This document shows positions 28,168-36,093 of a stretch of DNA of 64,000 bases, in pieces. Below the pieces are notes generated by a model. That model did not search any database. It was not told the origin of the DNA and saw nothing but the letters and a program-made list of their open reading frames with translations. Made by a program: the position numbers and the translations under genes. Within the stretch, counting starts at the first letter, position 1. Each line of letters starts with the position of its first letter. Source of the DNA: Microbacterium foliorum (GTDB taxonomy: Bacteria; Actinomycetota; Actinomycetes; Actinomycetales; Microbacteriaceae); assembly GCF_006385575.1 (NCBI RefSeq), contig NZ_CP041040.1:3348001-3412000 (forward strand), read 5' to 3'.

Positions 28168-28183
28168 ACTATAACGCTTGAGC
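28168..28183 (-). promoter_or_regulatory. LacI-type operator 3 (GH5 promoter)
   Basis: On the minus strand it reads GCTCAAGCGTTATAGT. Its last six bases are a good -10 hexamer for the GH5 gene. Confidence 0.75.
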
Positions 28184-28237
28184 GCAGAGCCACCACCCGG
28201 AATTCCAGTACTCGCCTGCAGACGAAGTGTCGAGACC

Positions 28238-28266
28238 TTGACAGAGACCGCAGCGGATGGTTTCAT
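28238..28266 (+). promoter_or_regulatory. Promoter of the binding-protein/permease operon
   Basis: TTGACA (28238-28243) is followed after 17 bp by TTTCAT (28261-28266). The operator at 28269-28284 lies at the transcription start. Confidence 0.5.
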
Positions 28267-28268
28267 CT

Positions 28269-28284
28269 GCTAAAGCGTTGTAGT
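28269..28284 (+). promoter_or_regulatory. LacI-type operator 4 (transporter operon)
   Basis: GCTAAAGCGTTGTAGT fits the locus consensus and lies 47 bp before the binding-protein start. Confidence 0.78.
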
Positions 28285-28330
28285 CCGCCGGACGGACACC
28301 GCCAATCGCCCGCCTCGAGGAAGAAGCACG

Positions 28331-29632
28331 ATGAAAGTTCCCGCACGCATTGTCGCTCTGGCAACATTCACGATCGGCGCCATGGCGCTCGCCGGCTGCA
28401 CCGGAGGCGGTGCGACATCGGGGGCCGCCGGTCCGATCGACACCTCCGGTGAGCTGAGCGGAACCATCCAGTTCCAGACCTGGTCGCTGAAGAACGAGAA
28501 GTTCACCCCCTACTTCGAAGACCTGATCGACGCGTTCGAGAAGGAGCACCCCGACGTCACGGTCGAGTGGCTCGACCAGCCGGGTGACGGCTACCAGGAG
28601 AAGATCCTGAGCCAGGCGAACGCCGACACCCTCCCCGACGTGCTGAACCTGCCGCCGGACATCGCCTACCCCCTCGTCGCCGCCGGCAAGCTCGTCGACA
28701 TCGAGACGGCGGATCCCGAGCTGAAGTCCGGGTACAACGCCGGTGCGTGGGACGCATACAGCCAGTACCCCGACGCCGAGGGCACCTACGGTCTGCCCTG
28801 GTACCTGTCGAGCGACGCCTCGTGGTGGAACCTCGCCCAGCTCGCCCCCTACGGCGTCACCGAGGAGAATCTCCCCACGACGGTCGACGAGCTGCTCACC
28901 CTCGCGAAGGACGTGGCCACCGAGTCCGGCGGCAAGGTGCAGCTGCTGTCGTCGATCCCCGCTCTCGACACCTTCACCTCCGCAGGCATGGAGGTCATCA
29001 ACGACGAGGGCGAGTTCGACTTCAACACCGAGGAGGCCGCAGCGATCATCGAGAAGTATGCCGACGCGTACGCGGCCGGAGCCATGCCCGCCGAGGCCCT
29101 GACCGGCGACTACGGCGGAAACGCCGAGGCGTACATCCAGGAGAAGGTCGCGTTCACGACCGGCGGCACCGGCTTCACGACCGACCTCGCCAAGGACGCC
29201 CCCGCGCTGCTGGAGAACACCGTCGCCACGCAGCGACTGGGCATCCCGCCGCTCTACGTGCAGGGGCTCAACATCTCGGCCGACTCCGACAACAAGGAGG
29301 CCGCTCTCGCGTTCGCCGAGTTCGCGACCAACGAGGAGAACCAGGTCGCCTTCTCATCGCTCGCGGTCGGCACAGCGCCCGGCACGTCGTCGGGTGGCGA
29401 CGCCGTCGTCGAGAACATCTCGTCGTCGATCACCGACGAGAAGCAGCTCACCGCGATCGACACCGTGTTCACCGCCATGGAAGACGCCAAGGCCATCCCG
29501 TTCCAGTGGACATCCGACATGGCGACCTACATGACCCAGCAGATCGCGCTCGCCGTGAACGGCGAGGCCGACGCGCAGGAGCAGCTCGACAAGATCGTCG
29601 AGTACGCCAACGCGAACCGCGTGGACCAGTGA
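28331..29632 (+). CDS. Sugar ABC transporter substrate-binding lipoprotein
   Basis: This 433-residue family 1 extracellular solute-binding protein captures oligosaccharide at the cell surface for the two permeases downstream. The signal peptide ends in the lipobox LAGC, with Cys at about position 20, which would be lipid-modified. Mature-protein markers include FQTWSLKNEKFTPYFEDLID and the closing-cleft region around GLPWYLSSDASWWN. ATG 28331 is preceded by a purine-rich GAGGAAGAAG. The context suggests a mannose-rich N-glycan fragment as ligand. It is the first gene of an operon controlled by operator 4. Confidence 0.92.
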   Translation: MKVPARIVALATFTIGAMALAGCTGGGATSGAAGPIDTSGELSGTIQFQTWSLKNEKFTPYFEDLIDAFEKEHPDVTVEWLDQPGDGYQEKILSQANADTLPDVLNLPPDIAYPLVAAGKLVDIETADPELKSGYNAGAWDAYSQYPDAEGTYGLPWYLSSDASWWNLAQLAPYGVTEENLPTTVDELLTLAKDVATESGGKVQLLSSIPALDTFTSAGMEVINDEGEFDFNTEEAAAIIEKYADAYAAGAMPAEALTGDYGGNAEAYIQEKVAFTTGGTGFTTDLAKDAPALLENTVATQRLGIPPLYVQGLNISADSDNKEAALAFAEFATNEENQVAFSSLAVGTAPGTSSGGDAVVENISSSITDEKQLTAIDTVFTAMEDAKAIPFQWTSDMATYMTQQIALAVNGEADAQEQLDKIVEYANANRVDQ

Positions 29633-29634
29633 GC

Positions 29635-30573
29635 ATGAGCGCGGACACCAGCAGCCGGAGCCGGAGCCGGAGCCGGAGGAAGACCATCACGTCCCACCGG
29701 TGGTTCACCCCGTGGCTCCTCCTCGGCCCCGCCGTCATCTGGGTGCTGGTGTTCGCGCTCTGGCCGTTCCTCAACACCGTCTTCCTGAGCTTCACCGACG
29801 CGCGTCCCCTGCGGACCCCCGAGTTCGTCGGCTCGGCGAACTACGAGCGGATGTTCGGCGACGAGATGTTCTGGAACGCCCTCACCACCTGCATCATCTA
29901 CGTGGTGGTCTGCGTACCGCTGCTCACGATCCTCCCGCTGCTGCTGGCGCTGCTCGTGCAGAAGAAGCTGCCGGGCATCGCGTTCTTCCGCACCACCTTC
30001 TACTTCCCGGTCATCGCCTCGGTGGTCGTGGTCGCCCTCATCTGGACCTGGCTGTTCGACAGCCGCGGCATCATCAACCAGACGCTCGAGTTCCTCGGGC
30101 TCGTCGACAAGCCGATGGCCTTCCTCGTCGATCGCTGGCTGCTGCTCGGCTGCGCGATCCTGCTGACCGTGTGGAAGGGGCTCGGCTACTACATGGTCGT
30201 GTACCTCGCCGCCCTCGGCAACGTCGGCAAGGAGCTGCACGAAGCGGCGATGCTCGACGGCGCAGGCTCGTTCCGCCGCTTCCTGTCGGTGACGATCCCC
30301 TCGGTGCGCGGCGCCATGCTGCTCATCGCGGTGCTCATAGCGGTCTCGGCGATGAGGGTGTTCGCCGAGCTCGACGTGCTCTCCAAGAGCACGGGCGGGC
30401 CGGGCGGCTACGACATGTCGCTGGTCATGCTGATCCGTCAGGTCGGCTCGGGCCTCAACGGCAACATCGGCTACGCCTCCGCGATCAGCGTGGCCCTGTT
30501 CCTGCTCACCCTCATCCCGCTGGCTGCGATCGCGTTCATGAATCGCGAGAAGAAGGCGAAGGCCCCCGCATGA
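29635..30573 (+). CDS. Sugar ABC transporter permease 1 (MalF-like)
   Basis: This 312-residue inner-membrane permease has six transmembrane helices. The cytoplasmic EAA loop (EAAMLDGAGSFRRFLSVTIP, about residues 208-227) docks an ATPase. A short Ser-Arg repeat (SRSRSRSRR) lies at the N-terminus. ATG 29635 is taken as start; a GTG at 29629 that overlaps the preceding stop as GTGA would add two residues. The gene overlaps permease 2 by 4 bp. No ATPase is encoded in the operon, so a shared MsiK-type ATPase elsewhere is expected. Confidence 0.9.
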   Translation: MSADTSSRSRSRSRRKTITSHRWFTPWLLLGPAVIWVLVFALWPFLNTVFLSFTDARPLRTPEFVGSANYERMFGDEMFWNALTTCIIYVVVCVPLLTILPLLLALLVQKKLPGIAFFRTTFYFPVIASVVVVALIWTWLFDSRGIINQTLEFLGLVDKPMAFLVDRWLLLGCAILLTVWKGLGYYMVVYLAALGNVGKELHEAAMLDGAGSFRRFLSVTIPSVRGAMLLIAVLIAVSAMRVFAELDVLSKSTGGPGGYDMSLVMLIRQVGSGLNGNIGYASAISVALFLLTLIPLAAIAFMNREKKAKAPA

Positions 30574-31505
30574 GCACCCTGACTCCGCCCCGTGTCGACG
30601 ACGACCGCCGGCCCGACGAACAGCCCGCTCCGACCACGCGCGAACCCATCTTCCGCCGCCGCGGCTCAGGCGACTTCAGCAAGCCGACGCTCGGCGGTCT
30701 GATCGGTCGCTACGCTCTCCTGCTGTTCGTGCTCGTGATCGTCATCGGCCCGTTCCTGTGGCAGCTCTCGACCTCGTTCAAGGGACCGCAGGAGAACATC
30801 TACTCCTTCCCGCCGAACCTGATCCCTCGCGAACCGACTCTGCAGAACTACGTCACGGTCGCCGAGATCGTGCCGGTCTACCTCTACGCCTGGCACTCGC
30901 TGCTCGTCTCGGTCGGCACCGTGCTCAGCAACGTGATCCTCGCGACGTTCGCGGGCTACGCTCTCGGATGCATGCGGTTCCGCGGCAAGTGGATCGTCAT
31001 GGCGATCCTGCTCTCGACCCTGCTCTTCCCCGGTGAGGTCACCGTGACGAGCAACTTCCTCACGATCCGCGCGCTCGGACTCGCCGACACCCTGTGGGGC
31101 GTGTTCCTGCCCGGTGCCATCAGCGCCATGAACGTGCTCCTCGTCGCCACCGCCTGCCGCATGATCCCCCAGGACGTGCTCGATGCCGCGACCGTCGACG
31201 GCGCCACCACCTGGCAGCGCATCCGGCACATCGTCTGGCCCAACATCCGGGGCATGGTCTCGGTGGTCGCGGTCTTCGCGTTCATCGGCGCATGGGACGA
31301 CTACCTGTGGCCGCTCATCGTGCTCTCCGATCCGTCGAAGTACACGCTGACCGTCGGCATGGCATATCTGAACAGCAGCTTCTCTGTCGACCCTCGCCTG
31401 ATCGCGGCGGGAACCATGATCGCGCTCGTGCCGATCGTCATCATGTTCTCGTTCACGCAACGGTTCTTCTTCAAGGGCGTGCAGGAGGGCGCGGTCAAGG
31501 GGTGA
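30570..31505 (+). CDS. Sugar ABC transporter permease 2 (MalG-like)
   Basis: This 311-residue partner permease has a Pro-rich cytoplasmic N-terminus (about 45 residues), six transmembrane helices and an EAA-type loop at DAATVDGATTWQRIRHIVWP. It ends RFFFKGVQEGAVKG, typical of MalG-type carbohydrate permeases. ATGA overlap with permease 1 and GTGA overlap with the GH92 gene show tight coupling of import and hydrolysis. Confidence 0.92.
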   Translation: MSTLTPPRVDDDRRPDEQPAPTTREPIFRRRGSGDFSKPTLGGLIGRYALLLFVLVIVIGPFLWQLSTSFKGPQENIYSFPPNLIPREPTLQNYVTVAEIVPVYLYAWHSLLVSVGTVLSNVILATFAGYALGCMRFRGKWIVMAILLSTLLFPGEVTVTSNFLTIRALGLADTLWGVFLPGAISAMNVLLVATACRMIPQDVLDAATVDGATTWQRIRHIVWPNIRGMVSVVAVFAFIGAWDDYLWPLIVLSDPSKYTLTVGMAYLNSSFSVDPRLIAAGTMIALVPIVIMFSFTQRFFFKGVQEGAVKG

Positions 31506-34500
31506 GCGCCGTGCAGCTCATCCCCGCCGACGGTCCGGCAGATCCTCCGTCGTCCCGCCCTCGCGCGGGCGTGCTCCGCGGCCAGGTCTTCGCCTTCTCC
31601 TTCGACCCCTCGGCGGGCGAGCAGCGAGTCGACGTGCCTGGACTCGCCGGCATCCGCGTCACTCCCGACACCGTGCTGCACTGGGCGTTCTACGCCGACG
31701 GCGTCGAGGCGACCCTCGCCCCACACGCGGCGCTCGCGGTGACGGTCGATGTGCGCGGCGCCGACGATGCGAGGCTCGGCGAGATCGCCGCTGTGCGCGA
31801 CCGCTATGACTTCCCTCTCACCGCAACGGCGCAGTTCGCGGCGCGCTGGAGCCTGCCCGAGCAGTGGAACGCCGACACCGTGTCGTTGGCGCCGATGCTC
31901 GCGGATTCGGAGCCGCACACCTCGGTCACCGTCGAGCTCGTCCTCGGCACCGCCTCGCTGGCCGCCGAGCCGAACCTGCCGTCGCGCGTCAGCGGCTTCG
32001 TGCAGTGCGTCGTGGAGCAGTTGCCGACGCCTGTCGTTGCGGACGAGCGTCCTCCGGTCGAACGCGTGGACACCCGTCGAGGCACTCACTCAGGGCCGCG
32101 TTTCTCGCGCGGCAACACGATCCCCGCGGTCGCCGTGCCGCACGGCTTCACGTTCGTCACTCCGGCCACCGATGCCTCAGACACCCGCTGGCCGTACCGA
32201 CCCAGCATCCATGACGACCCGCCAGGGCGGCGCCTCGAAGCACTGCAGTTCGCTCATCAGCCGAGCCCGTGGATCGGCGACCGCTCGGTGCTCCAGGTCA
32301 TGCCGTTCGACGGGCGTCCGATGTCTGGCCATGCCGAGCGTCGACGCTGGATCACCCCCGGGTCCGAGCGCGCCCGCCCGCACGAGTACTCGGTCGACCT
32401 CGGTGGACTGCGCGCAGAGATGACCGCGACCTCGCACGCCGCCGCCTTCCGGGTGCACGGCGCCGACCCCGACGCCACCGTCGGATTCGTGATCGATCAG
32501 CCGAGCGACGAGGGCCGACTCATCTGGACGGATGCCGACGGCTTCGAGGGCTGGACGCCCGAGGGCCCCGAGGACTGGGGCAACGCTCCGCGCTGCTACT
32601 TCGCCGGCGTCGTGCTGCGGGGCGAGGGTGACGGATCCTCGGGCACGCGCGGCGCGCTCGACGACGACGGACGGATCCGCGTCGCCGGCTACGTCGGCGG
32701 ACGCGGCTCGCTCGAGGTGCGGGTGGCGGTCTCGTTCCTGTCGGTCGAGCAGGCCAGGCGCAGCCTCGCGCTCGAAGCACCGGCAGAGGTGACCTACGAG
32801 GAGCTGCGCGCGGCATCCGCAGAATCCTGGAACCGCGTGCTGGGGCGCGTGACCATCCCGCCTCTCCCCGTGGCGGAGGCGCCGTATCGCCGACTCGCGT
32901 TCGAGGAGCACCTGGGTCGGATCGCCGCTGCCCTGCACCGGATGCATCTCTATCCGAACACCGCCGCCGAGAACGCGGGAACCGCCGATGCGCCGCTCCA
33001 CCGGTTCGCCGACGTCTTCGCGGCGCGACAGCCGTTCGGCGAACGCGCGACCAGCGCCCCGATCGTCGATGGCGAGCTCGTGGTGAACAACGGATACTGG
33101 GACACCTACCGCACCGAATGGCCGGCGCTCGCACTGCTCGATCCGGCGCTCACGGGCAGGCTGCTCGACGGACAGATCGAGCAGTATCGCCGCGGAGGCT
33201 GGATGGCGCGGTGGAGTGCTCCGGGCTACGTCGACAGCATGGTGGGAACGTCGAGCGACCAGATCTTCGCCGACGCCGCCCGGTGGGGCGTGGAGTTCGA
33301 CCGCACGGAGGCGTTCGAGAGCGGCTGGCGCAATGCCTGCGAACCGGGACCCGACGCGCTGCGCGGACGCAAGGGCGTCGCTCGCGGGCGATTCACCGGA
33401 TTCATCTCGTCCGACGTGCCCGAGGGCATGAGCTGGACCATCGAGAACGCCGTGAGCGATGCCGCACTCGGCCGGTTCGCCGCGCAGCTGGTCGGTGACG
33501 CGGAATCAGCGCACCACGCCGCGCGCTACCGCTCCTTCGCTCGCTACTTCGCGAATCGGGCGCTGTCGTACCGCACGCTGTTCGATGCAGACTCCGGCTT
33601 CCTCCGCGGCAAGGATGCCGGCGGAGACTTCGCCCCTGGCTTCGATCCGCGCATCTGGGGCGGCGACAACGTCGAGACGAACGCGTGGGGCATGTCGGTC
33701 GGCGCCGTGCACGACGGAGCAGGACTCGCGGCGCTGCATGGTGGCCGCGACGCCTTCGGTCAGCATCTCGACGCACTCTTCGCGGAGCCCGAGACCGCCG
33801 ACGAGCGATTCGGCGGGGCATACGGCACGGTGATCCACGAGCAGCGCGAGGCGCGGGCGCTGCGGTCGGGAATGTGCGCGATCTCGAATCAGCCCGCCCA
33901 CCACATCCCATTCATGTACGCGTTCAGCGAGCGGCCATGGCGCACGGCAGCGATCGTCAACGAGCTGGCCGGCCGTCTCTTCGCGGGCGCGCACATCGGT
34001 CAGGGCTTCCCCGGCGACGAGGACAACGGCGAGATGAGCGCCTGGTGGCTGTGGGCGGCCCTCGGGCTCTACCCGCTCGAGCTCGCATCGGGAGTGCTGC
34101 GGATCGGGTCTCCCCTCTTCGACGACATCCGCGTGGACCGCGCGGACGGCTCCTCGCTGCGCATCCGCTCTCACCGCAGCGGACCGGCCGCCCACGTGCT
34201 GCAGAGCGCTCGCCTCGACAGGGTCGCTCTCGCACGCGCCGAGCTGCCGATCGATGAGATCGTCGGCGACGCCGAGCTGGAGCTGATCTTCGGCACCGCC
34301 TCTTCGGATGCCCTGGAGCCGGGCGAACGCGCACCGGCAGACGTCGCCTCATGGTGCCGCGATCTGACGACCGACGCAGCGGACGTGATCGCGTCAGCAT
34401 CCGTCGTCGATGCCGGGCGCCTCTTCGATGACGGAGATCCGAGTGGTTCGACCGGCGTCGCCCTCGCTGCCGGAGAGTGGGCCGGATGCCGCTTCGCCGA

Positions 34501-34744
34501 ACCTCGCGCCGTCAGCGACCTCACCGTGACGATGGTGGCCGCGGCCCCGTCGTCGTGCCTGCAGTGGGAGGTCCTCGACGAGGACGGGAACTGGGCCGCG
34601 GCACCGACCACGCACGACGCAGGGCTTCCGGCCGACCGCACCACCCCGTTCGAGCTGGTGTCACGGGTCGTGACCCCGGCGATCCGCGTGCGAGCGGAGG
34701 CCGGGGTCACGATCCGTCAGATCGAGGTCTTCGACCTCGGGTGA
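31502..34744 (+). CDS. GH92 alpha-mannosidase
   Basis: This 1080-residue enzyme belongs to GH92, calcium-dependent inverting exo-alpha-mannosidases acting mainly on alpha-1,2-linked mannose of high-mannose glycans. Family markers are HRFADVFAARQPFGERATSA, NNGYWDTYRTEWPAL, HHIPFMYAFSERPWRT and the catalytic segment GFPGDEDNGEMSAWW with predicted acid Glu844. An N-terminal beta-sandwich domain precedes the barrel, and the last ~170 residues form an extra beta-rich, discoidin-like domain. There is no signal peptide, so it works inside the cell. GTG 31502 overlaps the permease stop, so the enzyme is cotranslated with its transporter. Confidence 0.92.
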   Translation: MSAVQLIPADGPADPPSSRPRAGVLRGQVFAFSFDPSAGEQRVDVPGLAGIRVTPDTVLHWAFYADGVEATLAPHAALAVTVDVRGADDARLGEIAAVRDRYDFPLTATAQFAARWSLPEQWNADTVSLAPMLADSEPHTSVTVELVLGTASLAAEPNLPSRVSGFVQCVVEQLPTPVVADERPPVERVDTRRGTHSGPRFSRGNTIPAVAVPHGFTFVTPATDASDTRWPYRPSIHDDPPGRRLEALQFAHQPSPWIGDRSVLQVMPFDGRPMSGHAERRRWITPGSERARPHEYSVDLGGLRAEMTATSHAAAFRVHGADPDATVGFVIDQPSDEGRLIWTDADGFEGWTPEGPEDWGNAPRCYFAGVVLRGEGDGSSGTRGALDDDGRIRVAGYVGGRGSLEVRVAVSFLSVEQARRSLALEAPAEVTYEELRAASAESWNRVLGRVTIPPLPVAEAPYRRLAFEEHLGRIAAALHRMHLYPNTAAENAGTADAPLHRFADVFAARQPFGERATSAPIVDGELVVNNGYWDTYRTEWPALALLDPALTGRLLDGQIEQYRRGGWMARWSAPGYVDSMVGTSSDQIFADAARWGVEFDRTEAFESGWRNACEPGPDALRGRKGVARGRFTGFISSDVPEGMSWTIENAVSDAALGRFAAQLVGDAESAHHAARYRSFARYFANRALSYRTLFDADSGFLRGKDAGGDFAPGFDPRIWGGDNVETNAWGMSVGAVHDGAGLAALHGGRDAFGQHLDALFAEPETADERFGGAYGTVIHEQREARALRSGMCAISNQPAHHIPFMYAFSERPWRTAAIVNELAGRLFAGAHIGQGFPGDEDNGEMSAWWLWAALGLYPLELASGVLRIGSPLFDDIRVDRADGSSLRIRSHRSGPAAHVLQSARLDRVALARAELPIDEIVGDAELELIFGTASSDALEPGERAPADVASWCRDLTTDAADVIASASVVDAGRLFDDGDPSGSTGVALAAGEWAGCRFAEPRAVSDLTVTMVAAAPSSCLQWEVLDEDGNWAAAPTTHDAGLPADRTTPFELVSRVVTPAIRVRAEAGVTIRQIEVFDLG

Positions 34745-34780
34745 TGACGCCTGGCTCGGGTGATCACTCACCTCGGGCGA

Positions 34781-35989
34781 TCACTTCGACAGGACGAACG
34801 CCACCTCGGTGGTGTTCCCGGCGACGTCGACGACCTGCAGCGTGTTCGCACCCACGACCGCGCCGAAGGCGCCCGGCTTCACGAAGTTCAGGTCGCTCCA
34901 CGCGTCGTCGGTGAGGTCCTTGAGCACGCCGTTGACGTAGAGCCTGTCGATCTTGCCCTCGTCGTACAGCTTGAAGCTCACGCGCTGGTAGGCCCCGTCG
35001 GTCTTGCTCTTCGTGAACTTCGACCCTTCCTTGATCGTGACGGTCGGGGGCGTCGTGTCGCGCGGCGCCGCCCGGTACTCCGTCGCCTCCCCCTTGAGCG
35101 CCTCGGTGATGCCCGAGAGATACGCCGACTGGTCGGCCGCGGTGAGGTTGTAGGCGACGTAGACGCCATAGCCGTCTGCGACGGTGCGGTTCGCGAAGTC
35201 GGTGGCCGTCGCGGCGCTCGTCTGGGAGAGGTCGATCGCCGCAGCTCCGAGCCGAGTGCGATCGTCGAGCCCCGGAACAGTGGGTGCGTCGTACGTCGGG
35301 TAGTAGGGGTTCCAGGCGTAGTCGAGCACGCTCGCAGCGTCGAACAGCGTGAAGTCGGTCGTCGTGTAGCTCGGGCCGATCGCGTAGAGGCTGATGATCT
35401 TGTCGGGGCCGAGACGATCGCGCAGCGCCGTGGCCAGCCATCCGAACGACTCCGCGTTGGGCTGAGGTGTGCCGTTCGCGCCGTAGTTCGTCCACTCGTC
35501 ATCGAAGTCGATGCCGTCGAGACCGTAGGTGGTCACTGCGTCGGCGAGCTGGGCGGCGAACGCATCGGCCTGCGCATACGAGGTGAAGTTCGCGAAGCCG
35601 GCGCCCTGGTGGTTGCCGAGCACCGAGAGCAGCACCTTCGTGCCGTTCTCCTGCACGGGGCGGATCTGCGTCTCGGCATTGTCGAGCGTCTCGGTGACGC
35701 GCTCATTGAAGTGCAGATACGCCTTCTCGCCGTCGTAGTTGATGTTGGCGGCGAAGATCATGGCCATGTCGATCGCGGCTTCGCCGGACTCGGCGAGCGT
35801 GTAGTCGGCGACATTGGCTAAATCGTTCGAGTTCACCTCGACATAGACGGCGAGCTTCGGGTCTGCGGGCTCTGCGGTCTCGGCAGCAGCCCCCAGCGAA
35901 CCGGTGAGAATGCCTGCAGCAGCGACCGCGAGCACTCCCAGCCCGGCGATGCCCTTTCGCAATCGGTGATTCCTGACGTTCTGACTCAT
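34781..35989 (-). CDS. Secreted GH18 endo-beta-N-acetylglucosaminidase, EndoH-like
   Basis: This 402-residue protein cleaves between the two core GlcNAc residues of N-glycans, by homology to Streptomyces EndoH. A Sec signal peptide covers about residues 1-36 (cleavage after GAAA). The GH18 barrel (about 40-310) has the motif GLDGIDFDDEWTNYGANG with catalytic Glu165; EndoH has a closely matching DGVDFDDE. After a Pro/Thr linker near residue 313 comes an ~85-residue beta-rich C-terminal domain not present in EndoH, possibly for binding glycoprotein or cell wall. It is the only clearly exported enzyme of the locus. Operator 5 lies 62-77 bp before its ATG. Confidence 0.92.
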   Translation of the reverse strand: MSQNVRNHRLRKGIAGLGVLAVAAAGILTGSLGAAAETAEPADPKLAVYVEVNSNDLANVADYTLAESGEAAIDMAMIFAANINYDGEKAYLHFNERVTETLDNAETQIRPVQENGTKVLLSVLGNHQGAGFANFTSYAQADAFAAQLADAVTTYGLDGIDFDDEWTNYGANGTPQPNAESFGWLATALRDRLGPDKIISLYAIGPSYTTTDFTLFDAASVLDYAWNPYYPTYDAPTVPGLDDRTRLGAAAIDLSQTSAATATDFANRTVADGYGVYVAYNLTAADQSAYLSGITEALKGEATEYRAAPRDTTPPTVTIKEGSKFTKSKTDGAYQRVSFKLYDEGKIDRLYVNGVLKDLTDDAWSDLNFVKPGAFGAVVGANTLQVVDVAGNTTEVAFVLSK

Positions 35990-36050
35990 AGCGGATCGTC
36001 TCCTTCGGCGTCGTTGTCGAATCCGGCCGCGGCGTCGCGACCTGCCGCCG

Positions 36051-36066
36051 ACTATAGCGCTTAAGT
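36051..36066 (-). promoter_or_regulatory. LacI-type operator 5 (GH18 promoter)
   Basis: On the minus strand it reads ACTTAAGCGCTATAGT. Its TATAGT end is a likely -10 box for the EndoH-like gene. Confidence 0.78.
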
Positions 36067-36093
36067 GGTTCGCTCGAAAGGTTCGTCGATCGG

